A DNA stretch of 35,598 nt from JAAYBY01 sp964465385 (GTDB lineage: Bacteria; Bacillota; Clostridia; Saccharofermentanales; UBA5734): assembly GCA_964465385.1 (NCBI GenBank), contig CAYXIM010000006.1, positions 1 through 35,598 of the forward strand, written 5' to 3'. Position numbers and translations under genes: made by a program. Position 1 is the stretch's first letter; every line of letters starts with the position of its first letter. Positions 15,433-23,396 of this stretch are shown piece after piece. The notes below the pieces were generated by a model. The model was not told the origin of the DNA and searched no databases. It saw nothing but the letters and a program-made list of their open reading frames with translations.

Positions 15433-17247
15433 ATGTTGTTTTTGCGCCAAGTCAGATTTGAAATAAAAAACATCCTTAAGGTGAAGTTCATTTTGATCCT
15501 GGCCTTGTTGATTGCAGCAGGCGCCGTCATCATTCCCCTCTTGGGCTACCTGTTCGAAAAAAGGTTTGAAAAGATGCAGCAGGAAACCATCTATTATGAT
15601 GTGGTGTCGCCTGAGATGGTTGGCAGGCCGTATGCGACAGACCAACGCAAGGGAGAGTCCATCACCCTTGATGGTGTGACTGTCTACATGGATAACCCCT
15701 TGTTTTGGGACCTGCAAATGCGGGAGGACGAAAAGCAGTATGTTGCAGAAGACAAGGATATGCTCAGGCTATCCGCATCAAAACAACTGGCTTTGGACCT
15801 GCTTGATGCAGAGAGCCGCTATTACCTGCTCTTCGCCAAACACATAACCGATTATCGCGATTTTAGATACGAACTGGCTTACCAAGCCGATCTCATCCTC
15901 TATGAGCGGTTTTTTCTGGCGCACAGCGATGCCGGCCTGGCCGTGCTGGAAGAAGTGGGACTCTGGCGCAGGGGCCTGGATGCCGACTACATGCGCAGCC
16001 ATTACGTCGACCTGAGCCCGCAAGAACATCAAGCAGCCCTGGCCCGGGCACAGGCCAACTATGAGGCCCTGGAACGTGTCGTTGAGCACGAGAACCTGGC
16101 TGATTATGTCGCCTTGCGCACCAGGCTTTACGAAGACGAGGTGGCACAGCTCGAAGACAGCATCCGCATGCTGGAAAAAAACATCGTTGAAAACCCACAT
16201 CAGGAAGAGTATTTAAGCCTTGAAATAGATGATCTGAAGCGCATGATCACCGACATCCAGACCAACATCATCCCGCTTCTGGACTACAGGCTGAGTCAAA
16301 ACGTGTTTCCGGGAACTGACAGCTGGCAGAACCGTGCCATCGAGCAAATCGAATCCGCGCGTCGCCGCCTGGCTTCGCTGGTGATTTTGCCAGAAGACGA
16401 GTGGCTCAAGCAAAGGCCAACAACAGACTTTTATTTTGGCATGCCCGATGAGAACCAAACCTACCCGGAATATGTGGCCACCCTGCTTCGGCAGCAAAAC
16501 GCCCTCAACAAAGAACTCATCGTTGCCCAAAAATCTCTGGACAGCGGCAAGCCGGACATGGTTTTTCTGCCAAACGCAGCCAGGAGCCGCACGGTTGGGT
16601 TTTTAGACTACAGCGCAGCCATTTTGCTCTTTGGTGTTCTGGTGGGCGGCTGGTTGATGGCCAGTGAATACCAGCAGGGCACCATTCGGTTGCTGATGAT
16701 CCGGCCCCGGACCCGAACAGCCATCCTGCTGGCAAAGTTTACGGCCGCCATTGCTGTGTGGTTTATCCTGGCTTTGGTCAGCCACCTGCTCAACCTGCTT
16801 TTGAACGGGGCCCTGTATGGTTTTTCCGACTTCTTTTTCCCCAATTATTCGGTCAATGGCCAGATCAGCTTTTGGGCCTTCTTCCCACCACGCTTTTTGG
16901 CCTGCCTGTTGCCGGTGCTCTTTTCTTTTACGGCGGCTTATATGATCTCTGTCCTCATGAAAAACACAGCCGTTTCGGTGGCCCTGCCCTTCCTCTTTTA
17001 TGTGGGCAGCATGATCACCATGAACATCGTTATCTTCAGTGGCAAGCTGGGCTGGCTGGTATACACACCCCTGCCCTTTATGCAGATGGCTGGCTTTTTC
17101 ACCCCCAACTCCACCATCCAGAGTTTTGTCATTGACATGGGCCTGCCGATCAGCTTGGGTTTTGGCGTGTTTATCCTGTTGGCCTTTTCGTTTGTGTTCA
17201 CCGCTGTGACCACACTGGTCTTCAAAAAACGCGACATCACCAATTGA
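15433..17247 (+). CDS. ABC-2-type permease with a large extracytoplasmic domain
   Basis: A protein of about 604 residues. TM1 (FILILALLIAAGAVIIPLLG) lies near the N-terminus. About 330 hydrophilic residues follow, with helical and coiled character (QLEDSIRMLEKNI, LARAQANYEALERV), predicted outside the membrane. Then come five to six helices beginning at SAAILLFGVLVGGWLMASEY, with the ABC-2 motif ASEYQQGTIRLLMIRPRTR coupling to the ATPase. The frame is open from TTG 15388 inside the ATPase gene, but ATG 15433 has AAAGGGG about ten bases upstream and begins directly with the membrane-proximal LRQVRFEIKNILKVK. The gap to the ATPase stop is 19 bp. The large outer domain between TM1 and TM2 is typical of transporters acting on the cell surface. 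Confidence 0.9.
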   Translation: MLFLRQVRFEIKNILKVKFILILALLIAAGAVIIPLLGYLFEKRFEKMQQETIYYDVVSPEMVGRPYATDQRKGESITLDGVTVYMDNPLFWDLQMREDEKQYVAEDKDMLRLSASKQLALDLLDAESRYYLLFAKHITDYRDFRYELAYQADLILYERFFLAHSDAGLAVLEEVGLWRRGLDADYMRSHYVDLSPQEHQAALARAQANYEALERVVEHENLADYVALRTRLYEDEVAQLEDSIRMLEKNIVENPHQEEYLSLEIDDLKRMITDIQTNIIPLLDYRLSQNVFPGTDSWQNRAIEQIESARRRLASLVILPEDEWLKQRPTTDFYFGMPDENQTYPEYVATLLRQQNALNKELIVAQKSLDSGKPDMVFLPNAARSRTVGFLDYSAAILLFGVLVGGWLMASEYQQGTIRLLMIRPRTRTAILLAKFTAAIAVWFILALVSHLLNLLLNGALYGFSDFFFPNYSVNGQISFWAFFPPRFLACLLPVLFSFTAAYMISVLMKNTAVSVALPFLFYVGSMITMNIVIFSGKLGWLVYTPLPFMQMAGFFTPNSTIQSFVIDMGLPISLGFGVFILLAFSFVFTAVTTLVFKKRDITN

Positions 17248-17274
17248 CCCAGGCGACTAACGAGGGATAAAGAA

Positions 17275-19017
17275 ATGGAAGAGAATAAATTCCTCAAAAA
17301 CTACAAAGAAAAGGTCAGTGCCCAGGAACACGCACAGGCCCAAGAGCCAGCTTTGCCGGCCGGCTGGCAGGAGATTTCCCAAGCTGGCGACAAGGGGCAA
17401 AAAGCCATCGCTTTGCAAACGAGCCCAAAACGAAACAAGCTGGTGGGGATAGTGGCTGCCGTGCTGCTTGTGGCCGGCCTGGCTGTGCTGTTGCTCTTTT
17501 TATTGGGCCGCGGGGTCACTGTTATTGACCTTCAGGGCTGGCAACTCTCCGATGTGCGCCTTTGGGCCGATGACGCTGGCTTACGCCTCAAAATTGATGA
17601 GGCCTACAATGATGTGTATGCCGCCCAACAGGTTGTCAGCCAGCAGCCGCAACCGGGTGCCCAGCTGAAAAAGAAGGACTTCTTGGCGGTCACCGTGTCG
17701 TTGGGCCATGACCTGTCGGTGAGCCTGCCCATTCCAGCCTTTGAAGAGATGACGCTGCCCGAGCTCGAAGCCTGGGTCAAAGAAAATTTCATGACCCGGG
17801 TGCGTATCGTGACCGAGTACAGCACCTTGGTTGACGCCGGCCGGGTGATCCGCTATGAGATCAATGATGAAACCGTTTTTGAAAGCATCAGGCGAGATAC
17901 CCCTGTTTACGTGCTTGTTTCCAAAGGCAAGGAGCCGGAGGAGCAGGTGTTGGTCAACGTTCCTGACTTTATCGGCCTGTCCTTGCCCGAGGCCCGGATG
18001 CTGGCCAAAGCGGAAAAGCTTGAACTTGATACGGCCGATGCCTACGATGACGATGTGCCGGAAGGCTTGGTGATCAGCCAGGACCAGGACGCGGAGTCGG
18101 AGGTGTTTCAAGGCTCCCGTATCCTGCTCACCGTCTCAGCCGGGAAAAAAATCCTTGTGCCGGATTTTTCTGGTTTATCCCAGGCCGGTGCATTGGCTGA
18201 GGCGGCGGAACTGGGGATGGCTGTGACGGTAGATGAACGCTATGCCCAACAGCCGGTAGCCGCGCTTGTCAGTCAGAGCCTGTCGCCGGGCTCTATCTAC
18301 CAGCATGGCGCGGTGCTCGAGCTGGTCTACTCCCTGGGCAACAAACTTCTGTTGCCAGATTTTACCGGCCAGCCACGTTCATCTCTGGAACTGTGGGCTG
18401 AAGAGGTCAACGAGCAGGGCGCTTGCATCAAGCTTGGCTTTGGCCAGACCCAGAGCAACCTGTCGCCTGGTAGCATCCTTTACCAGAACAAGAAAAATGT
18501 GTATGTCCCAATAGACGCGTCGGTGCAGGCCACCGTGTCTTTGGGACGGCTGATCTATGTGCCCGATTTTGTGGCTCCCGCCGGATCAGGCTATGATCGG
18601 GCTGTCACGCGGGAGCAGGCCTTGGCCGCCTGCGAAGAAACCGGTCTGATCCCTGTCTTTGTGGCTGAAAAAACAAACGATCGCCTGCCGGGTGAGGTCT
18701 GGTCGCAAAGCTTGTCGGCCGGTAAAGAAGCCTACGAAAACACGGTGATCACCTTAAAATACCAGCCGGCTGGTGTCATTTACACGGTGCCGGATTTTGC
18801 GGGGAAGACAGAAGACGTTCTTTTGGCTGCGGGTTATTTGAAGCAATTCAACCTGGTTTTCAGCACAGTCCTGGAAGAAGGAAGCGGCACGCCAGGCACG
18901 GTCATCCGCCAGTCCCTTGCCCCCGGGACAACCGTGGCTGCCGGAAGCACCATCAACTTGGAAGTCCTGGCAATGTTTGATGTTGGCTGGGAAGATGAAC
19001 CAGGTTTAGAAGATTGA
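17275..19017 (+). CDS. Membrane-anchored multi-PASTA protein without a kinase domain
   Basis: A 580-residue protein: cytoplasmic tail of about 55 residues, one membrane helix (VGIVAAVLLVAGLAVLLLFL, about 58-78), then roughly seven PASTA-like repeats of 65-70 residues filling the rest. Repeat starts are visible as VTVIDLQGW, VSLPIPAFEE, VNVPDFIGLS, ILVPDFSGLS, LLLPDFTGQ, IYVPDFVAP and YTVPDFAGK; most repeats carry a QxPxPGxxxxxG-like turn (VVSQQPQPGA, VSQSLSPGS, IRQSLAPGT). PASTA repeats in PknB/Stk1-type kinases bind muropeptides or lipid II, but here no kinase precedes them. It starts 27 bp after the permease stop with GAGG upstream, so it belongs to the ABC operon. It may sense cell wall fragments or anchor the exporter to septal wall. 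Confidence 0.9.
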   Translation: MEENKFLKNYKEKVSAQEHAQAQEPALPAGWQEISQAGDKGQKAIALQTSPKRNKLVGIVAAVLLVAGLAVLLLFLLGRGVTVIDLQGWQLSDVRLWADDAGLRLKIDEAYNDVYAAQQVVSQQPQPGAQLKKKDFLAVTVSLGHDLSVSLPIPAFEEMTLPELEAWVKENFMTRVRIVTEYSTLVDAGRVIRYEINDETVFESIRRDTPVYVLVSKGKEPEEQVLVNVPDFIGLSLPEARMLAKAEKLELDTADAYDDDVPEGLVISQDQDAESEVFQGSRILLTVSAGKKILVPDFSGLSQAGALAEAAELGMAVTVDERYAQQPVAALVSQSLSPGSIYQHGAVLELVYSLGNKLLLPDFTGQPRSSLELWAEEVNEQGACIKLGFGQTQSNLSPGSILYQNKKNVYVPIDASVQATVSLGRLIYVPDFVAPAGSGYDRAVTREQALAACEETGLIPVFVAEKTNDRLPGEVWSQSLSAGKEAYENTVITLKYQPAGVIYTVPDFAGKTEDVLLAAGYLKQFNLVFSTVLEEGSGTPGTVIRQSLAPGTTVAAGSTINLEVLAMFDVGWEDEPGLED

Positions 19018-19460
19018 GATAAACCGCTCTTTGAAATCATAAAACACCCTCAAAGGGGAGGCTGTCACAGGGATGTGTGAAAAATTGTTGTGAGCAGCTT
19101 CAAACGGTTGAAGGGCCAGATTAATAATTTCGGGGATACAAGCGGCCAGCGGCTCGGGGATTTCATCAGCAGCAAGCGAACGAGCTTGGCCACCTTTCAG
19201 GCTGATTTTTAAAGCGCGCTGGCCCACAGGCGAGGTCGCTTTCAGCGTGTTTCATGCTTCCACCAATAGGCTCGACAGACCTCACAGCCCGCCTTCAGGC
19301 GGGTCTTTCTGATTCGTTTCTTTGGACACGACCTCATTCGATGAAAGGAATCGGGTCAGGCATCCCTCGCTTATGAAGGGAACGTGAATATGCTGGCTTA
19401 CCGCGCCAACACGCATACCATTGAATTGAGCGGGGCAAGCAAAAGAAACCGTACACTGAA
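19018..19460. other. Intergenic region between convergent genes
   Basis: It holds the terminator at 19288-19310 and no supported gene. A minus-strand frame near 19006-19227 has no ribosome site and no recognisable family. Confidence 0.5.
19288..19310 (+). terminator. Intrinsic terminator downstream of the PASTA gene
   Basis: CCCGCC-TTCA-GGCGGG followed by TCTTTCT: a 6-bp all-GC stem, tetraloop and U-rich tail, 270 bp after the PASTA stop codon. The distance means the operon would have a long 3' tail. Confidence 0.75.
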
Positions 19461-20342
19461 CTACTGATTAAAGGCAACGAGCGTCATAAACTCATACATA
19501 ATATGTGTCGCAAGTCTGGCTGTCGTTTGCGAAGGATCTAAATAAGGATCAATTTCCACGACATCGAACCCAACAAAAGACAAGCCCTTGAGCCCGCGTA
19601 TGATGGTCAGCGCTTCACGACTGGTTAAGCCGCCTGGAATCTGTGAATTGGTGCCCGGAGCATAGGCCGGGTCCACAACATCAATATCAAAACTCAGAAA
19701 AACCGGCCTGTTTCCGACCCTTTCATGGATTTTTTTTATGGTATCCCCCAAAGGGTTGTTAAGAACGGTATCTATATCCAATACCGATAACCCCAACTGT
19801 TCCGGGTCATCGTCGACATCGCGGAATGAACGCAGGCCAACGGTGATCGAATGCTCCGTTGCAATCAGACCTTCCTCTAATGCCCGCTTTAAAAAGGTAC
19901 CGGCATTATATCTGTCTCTTCCTTCATTGTAGCTGTCGTACACGTCCCCATGTGCATCCATGTGCACAACTGAAATTTTTCCATACCGATTAGACATGGC
20001 ACGGATTTCGCCCAAGGTCACAGAATGGTCTCCGCCAATACAAATAGGCACAGTCTTGTCATCCAGCAAGGGTTTCATCGCTTGGGTAATTTCATCATAG
20101 GTCTCATGAATCAAGTTTGGTAAGACCGGGATATCGCCGCAGTCTATCGCTGTTAGGCCGCGCAGGACATTGGCTTTATGTCCAGGATTATTAGACCTCA
20201 GCCCCGCCGATACCATACGGACTGCCGACGGCGCATGGCGGCATCCCGGGTTGAAGGGTGAAAACGGAATCCCCAAAATAGCGACATCAGCACGGACCCC
20301 TTTTTGCTTGCCGGGTAACCCCATAAAAGAACACCTGTTCAT
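19461..20342 (-). CDS. Ureohydrolase (agmatinase/arginase family) with a substituted active-site His
   Basis: A 293-residue protein with all manganese-binding motifs of the arginase/agmatinase fold: GGDHS (about residue 103), HMDAHGD (about 126) and SFDIDVVDPAYAPGT (about 218), plus the late VEIDP Glu. The family hydrolyses guanidino compounds to urea and an amine; agmatine, guanidinobutyrate, formiminoglutamate or guanidine are all possible. Agmatinases usually have a His-Gly-Thr or His-Ser-Thr after the DAHxD loop. Here the corresponding stretch reads RYNAGTF, so that His appears to be Ala, which argues against a confident agmatinase name. ATG 20342-20340 is preceded by GGAG at a good distance. 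It is monocistronic, with no polyamine genes beside it. Confidence 0.88.
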   Translation of the reverse strand: MNRCSFMGLPGKQKGVRADVAILGIPFSPFNPGCRHAPSAVRMVSAGLRSNNPGHKANVLRGLTAIDCGDIPVLPNLIHETYDEITQAMKPLLDDKTVPICIGGDHSVTLGEIRAMSNRYGKISVVHMDAHGDVYDSYNEGRDRYNAGTFLKRALEEGLIATEHSITVGLRSFRDVDDDPEQLGLSVLDIDTVLNNPLGDTIKKIHERVGNRPVFLSFDIDVVDPAYAPGTNSQIPGGLTSREALTIIRGLKGLSFVGFDVVEIDPYLDPSQTTARLATHIMYEFMTLVAFNQ

Positions 20343-20452
20343 TTTTCACGATCTCCTTTTTAATCCTGTTGCCTCCTTCGGAAAAGCTGAGGCATGAGAA
20401 TGATGAAACAATACATTGCTTATCATGTTATTACCATGCATCTTCCGTCACG

Positions 20453-20751
20453 CTATGAGCCGACTCTTTCAAGAAACCCTTTTTTCGGTAGGCTAGCAAA
20501 GGTACTTTCGATTGTCCTTTTTGTTACACCGATCTTTTCTGCTGATTCTTCTGCGTTATAAGCTGGATCTTGATAAGCAGATGAATTGTTTTTGTTTCCG
20601 TTTTATTCAAACCGGCATTTTTTTCTATTTGCGATGGCACTTGATTATCAAATGGTATCGCACAACGGATATGGTTGTCTTCAATTTGAAAAACATCTTT
20701 ATCAGGTGCGATGTTTTTACCCGTCTCGCTAGTATGACATCCTCTCCGCAC
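20453..20751 (-). pseudogene. Frameshifted remnant of an AlbA_2/AAA_4-type ATP-binding regulator (C-terminal HTH part)
   Basis: Two overlapping minus-strand frames together give the C-terminal end of a divergent AAA_4/AlbA_2 (Schlafen-like) DNA-binding protein. The first ends VFQIEDNHIRCAIPFD then KTIHLLIK. After a +1 shift near 20575-20590 the second continues DPAYNAEESAEKIGVTKRT, then IESTFASLPKKGFLERVGS and a TAG stop (20455-20453). The family normally reads ...IGVSKRTVERxxxxLxxKGxIxRxGS followed by KTGYW, so the piece is truncated at both ends and frameshifted. It lies beside a degenerate tRNA-like gene, the sort of place where integrative elements leave debris. Identification is by pattern only. 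Confidence 0.65.
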
Positions 20752-20785
20752 GCCGCCTCGTACACGTTCATGCTGTGCTACTAAT

Positions 20786-20811
20786 AAAAAAAGATGCCTG
20801 ACGGTATCTTT
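20786..20811 (-). terminator. Terminator of the tRNA-like gene
   Basis: On the minus strand AAAGATACC-GTCA-GGCATCTTT with the T-run continuing to 20786: a 9-bp stem with one A-C mismatch, a 4-nt loop and seven consecutive T. On the plus strand the same hairpin is complete if G-U pairing is allowed. It begins 10 bases after the tRNA-like 3' CCA. Confidence 0.65.
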
Positions 20812-20820
20812 TCATTCCAT

Positions 20821-20896
20821 TGGCGGTGACAAGGGGCGTCGCGCCCCTGACTTCTGCCTTGCGAACCCAGCGCTCGACCAGCTGAGCCATACCCCC
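20821..20896 (-). tRNA. Degenerate tRNA-Ala(CGC)-like gene, probable pseudo-tRNA or tRNA-like RNA
   Basis: The 76 bases fold position by position onto a tRNA: acceptor GGGGGTA with TGTCACC, D-arm GCTC-AGCTGGTC-GAGC, anticodon loop TTCGCAA (anticodon CGC, Ala), variable AAGTC, discriminator G and an encoded CCA end. Several elements are broken. Anticodon stem pairs 30-40 and 31-39 are both G-G. The T-loop reads CGCGACG instead of TTCGAnT, so T54 and T55 are lost and the T-arm can collapse into a GGGGCG-CGA-CGCCCC hairpin. The acceptor has one mismatch and two G-U pairs. It has its own extended -10 promoter and terminator. It is most likely a decayed tRNA; a specialised non-coding RNA cannot be excluded. 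Confidence 0.5.
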
Positions 20897-20900
20897 GAAA

Positions 20901-20924
20901 ACGCGAAGCTTACCCGCTTCGCGT
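20901..20924 (-). other. Leader hairpin directly before the tRNA-like gene
   Basis: On the minus strand ACGCGAAGC-GGGTAA-GCTTCGCGT forms a perfect 9-bp stem with a 6-nt loop, followed by TTTC and then the first G of the tRNA-like sequence. It would be the first element of the transcript. It could be a processing signal or a weak attenuator. Confidence 0.7.
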
Positions 20925-20936
20925 GAGCCTGCTATA

Positions 20937-20945
20937 ATTATACCA
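20937..20945 (-). promoter_or_regulatory. Extended -10 promoter of the tRNA-like gene
   Basis: On the minus strand TGGTATAAT is a perfect TGn-extended -10. Predicted start is about 20930, just before the leader hairpin. Because TATAATTATA is itself palindromic, TGCTATAAT also appears on the plus strand at 20930-20938, so divergent initiation is possible. Confidence 0.6.
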
Positions 20946-21441
20946 AAACCAAGGACGCCCGAAAGAGGTTCTCATCATTTTTCAAAGAAGACGTCTAAAA
21001 ACAACTAAACCCGATGGGTTCATCTTGTGTTGCCGTTTTTATGCCATGCATCTGCCATGCTTTTTCTGCTCACAAGCGTTCGTCCACCGTATCCTTGGTT
21101 TTTGGTTTTCTAGTCGTTCAACACACAAGACCTCAAAAGAATAACCTCTAAGGAAAATGGTCATGGCACGATTCTTAAAACAGCCAAGCAAACAGTCACC
21201 TGTCAGCTTAATGATGCTTGATTTTTATCACGGTTATTGCGTTTAAGATGTGCTGAAACCGGTAAAAGTGAAACATTCACAGAGTCGCCCCAGGGATCAT
21301 TTCTCATAAGCCAGCCACATGTTGTTACGGACATGGCTGACCAAAAAACAACGGCTTGTTTAATGATCTCCTGCTTGACGGTTTTACCGCCCATACTTTA
21401 TGCTTGAATAAGCTGGAATGAAACGTTGCGAGGAGAAGACA
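20946..21441. other. Gene-poor stretch upstream of the cyclic-DPG-synthetase-like gene
   Basis: No convincing coding frame. The region is AT-rich. A short minus-strand frame at 21203-21394 has no ribosome site or recognisable motif. The right end carries GGAGA before the start at 21442. Together with the remnant and tRNA-like gene this makes about 1 kb without an intact gene. Confidence 0.5.
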
Positions 21442-22755
21442 ATGAACAAAATCAATGTAGTCATCATGGGGGCGGCAGGCCGAGATTTTCATGTGTTTAA
21501 CACCTATTTTAGAGACAACGAACGCTACAACGTTGTTGCCTTCACAGCCACCCAGATCCCCAATATTGAAGGGCGGAAATACCCCCCCGAATTGGCAGGA
21601 ACCCTTTACCCCCAAGGTATAGCCATCTATCCAGAAAAAGAATTGTTCGCTCTGATCCAAGAACAGGCTGTCAGCCAGGTGGTCTTTGCTTACAGTGATA
21701 TCTCTCATGTAGACCTCATGCATAAGGCTTCAGCTGTCTTGGCTGCAGGGGCAGATTTCAGGATGATGGGTGTCAACAACAGCAGCATCAGGTCCAAAAA
21801 ACCGGTTATCTCCGTGTGTGCTGTCAGGACGGGTGTGGGCAAAAGCCAAACCACCCGCAAGGTCTGTGCCATCTTGCAAGGCATGGGCAAGAAGGTTGTG
21901 GCCATCCGTCACCCCATGCCCTATGGTGATTTAAGAGAACAGGTTTGCCAACGGTTTGCCAGCTACGCTGATTTGGATAAACACAAGTGTACCATCGAAG
22001 AAAGAGAAGAATATGAGCCGCATATTGATAACGGTATCCTGGTTTATTCAGGCGTAGATTATGCGGCCATCTTGCAGGAGGCAGAAAAAGAAGCAGATGT
22101 CATCTTGTGGGATGGAGGCAACAACGACTTCTCCTTCTATCATTCAGACTTGAACATTGTCCTGGTTGATCCGTTAAGGCCGGGCCATGAAATCGCCTAT
22201 CATCCGGGTGAGACCAACTTGAAGCTGGCAGATGTCATCATCATCAATAAAATCGATTCCGCTAACCAGGCTGATGTGGCAAGCGTACGAAAAAACATCG
22301 AGGCCTATAACCCCCAGGCAACCGTCATTGAAGCTGCCTCCCCCATCCGTCTTGAACACCACAACCGCATCAAAAACAAGACGGTTCTGGTCATCGAAGA
22401 TGGCCCGACCCTGACACACGGTGGCATGCAATATGGTGCCGGCCTGGTGGCTGCTAAAAAATACGGTGCTGGCCACATTGTCGATCCCAGGCCCTATGCC
22501 GTTGGCAGCATTCAAGATACCTTTGCACAGTACCCTCATATGGATGCTGTGCTGCCTGCCATGGGTTACGGCGACCAGCAAATCAAAGACCTGGAGGCAA
22601 CCATCAACAAGATAGACTGTGATGTCATTGTTTCTGGGACGCCGATCGATATCACGCGGATCTTGAAGACCGACACCCCCATTTTACGGGTCGAATACAC
22701 GTTGCAGGAAATTGGCGAGCCCACCCTGGAGGATGTCCTGGCGACGTTCAACTAA
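21442..22755 (+). CDS. Cyclic 2,3-diphosphoglycerate synthetase-like GTPase (COG2403 family)
   Basis: A 437-residue protein. The N-terminal Rossmann-like part (VVIMGAAGRDFHVFNTYF) is followed by a P-loop NTPase domain with Walker A VRTGVGKSQTTR (about residue 130), DVILWDGGNNDFSFY (Walker B region) and VIIINKIDSAN (NKxD guanine-recognition). The C-terminal part contains THGGMQYGAG and DPRPYAVGSI. This order matches proteins annotated as cyclic 2,3-diphosphoglycerate synthetase, named from methanogens where the enzyme makes the thermoprotectant; the bacterial homologues are untested and may do something else. The frame is open from 21418, but ATG 21442 has GGAGA seven bases upstream and begins at the conserved NKINVVIMG. 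It stands alone. Confidence 0.85.
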   Translation: MNKINVVIMGAAGRDFHVFNTYFRDNERYNVVAFTATQIPNIEGRKYPPELAGTLYPQGIAIYPEKELFALIQEQAVSQVVFAYSDISHVDLMHKASAVLAAGADFRMMGVNNSSIRSKKPVISVCAVRTGVGKSQTTRKVCAILQGMGKKVVAIRHPMPYGDLREQVCQRFASYADLDKHKCTIEEREEYEPHIDNGILVYSGVDYAAILQEAEKEADVILWDGGNNDFSFYHSDLNIVLVDPLRPGHEIAYHPGETNLKLADVIIINKIDSANQADVASVRKNIEAYNPQATVIEAASPIRLEHHNRIKNKTVLVIEDGPTLTHGGMQYGAGLVAAKKYGAGHIVDPRPYAVGSIQDTFAQYPHMDAVLPAMGYGDQQIKDLEATINKIDCDVIVSGTPIDITRILKTDTPILRVEYTLQEIGEPTLEDVLATFN

Positions 22756-22788
22756 CAGGATGCCGCTTGCCCAGGAAAATAAAAAGAC

Positions 22789-22829
22789 GGACCGGCCGGA
22801 AAACCAGAGGTGATCCTGCCGGTCTGTTT
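22789..22829 (+). terminator. Possible terminator after the GTPase gene
   Basis: GACCGGC (22790-22796) pairs with GCCGGTC (22818-22824) across a 21-nt loop, followed by TGTTTG. It lies 35 bases after the stop. The long loop and interrupted T-run make it weak. Confidence 0.4.
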
Positions 22830-22884
22830 GTGTGTGATGAAACACAAGCGGATCAAATGTGTTGATTTTTTGTAACTGGCAGGC

Positions 22885-23331
22885 CTACCGGCCTCCAGAA
22901 GCCACATGTGCCACGACAGCGACCACCAACAAAAAAGCCATGAGCCTGTGAAACATGAGCCAGGCGGACCGTCTTTTCTTTTTAATGTAATGGCCGTAGG
23001 CACCCAGCAGGCTGTTGGCCACCATCAGGGTGGCGGCAATCAGGCCGGTCAAAGAAGCCCAGCGGTATAGCAGCTGGATCACAACATGGGCGAGCAGCAT
23101 GACAGTTGTAAAAAGCGCAAAGAAACGGTGGTTTAAAACGATTGCTTTCTGAAACCGCATGTAGATGCGTTTCGCCTTTGACGTTTGTGGCCAACGGGCA
23201 ACCACAGACCTGTAAACGGCTTTTACCGGATAACTCAACAGGGTTAAAACAAACCCTGCTGTCACCAACCAGCCAAAAAGGCTGCCACTGTTGCTCAAAT
23301 CATCGCCTCCCTCAGGTGGTTGCCGCAGCAT
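22885..23331 (-). CDS. Four-helix membrane protein with paired histidines, probable haem-binding cytochrome b-like/ferric-reductase-like
   Basis: A 148-residue protein with four predicted membrane helices: GWLVTAGFVLTLLSYPV, FFALFTTVMLLAHVVIQLL, LIAATLMVANSLLGAYG and LMAFLLVVAVVAHVAS. Histidines sit at positions suited to bis-His haem ligation: NHRFF and LLAHVV on helix 2, FHRLM and VVAHVA on helix 4. The loops are basic (KAKRIYMRFQK, KKKRR), so the interior side is clear. Small cytochrome b-like membrane proteins of this kind often accompany a secreted cytochrome b5-like protein, as here: the b5-like gene ends 65 bp upstream on the same strand. ATG 23331 is preceded by GAGG. It probably passes electrons across the membrane; haem binding is inferred. 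Confidence 0.75.
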   Translation of the reverse strand: MLRQPPEGGDDLSNSGSLFGWLVTAGFVLTLLSYPVKAVYRSVVARWPQTSKAKRIYMRFQKAIVLNHRFFALFTTVMLLAHVVIQLLYRWASLTGLIAATLMVANSLLGAYGHYIKKKRRSAWLMFHRLMAFLLVVAVVAHVASGGR

Positions 23332-23396
23332 GTTCGAGCCTCATCACCAGCATAGCAAAAGGAGCCACAAGCAGCAATCGCTGTCCGCTTGTGGCA

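Noticed and set aside
14493..17247. Assignment of the ABC pair as a bacitracin exporter (bcrAB)
   Set aside because: The ATPase resembles BcrA, but the permease is over twice the size of BcrB and has a large outer domain, so the specific name is not justified.
19006..19227. 73-residue minus-strand frame after the PASTA gene
   Set aside because: Overlaps the PASTA stop, lacks a Shine-Dalgarno site, no family resemblance.
20512..20784. 90-residue plus-strand frame over the AlbA_2-type remnant
   Set aside because: It is the antisense shadow of the remnant, whose minus-strand frames carry recognisable HTH sequence.
21203..21394. 63-residue minus-strand frame in the gene-poor stretch
   Set aside because: No ribosome site or motif; could be debris but nothing supports it.
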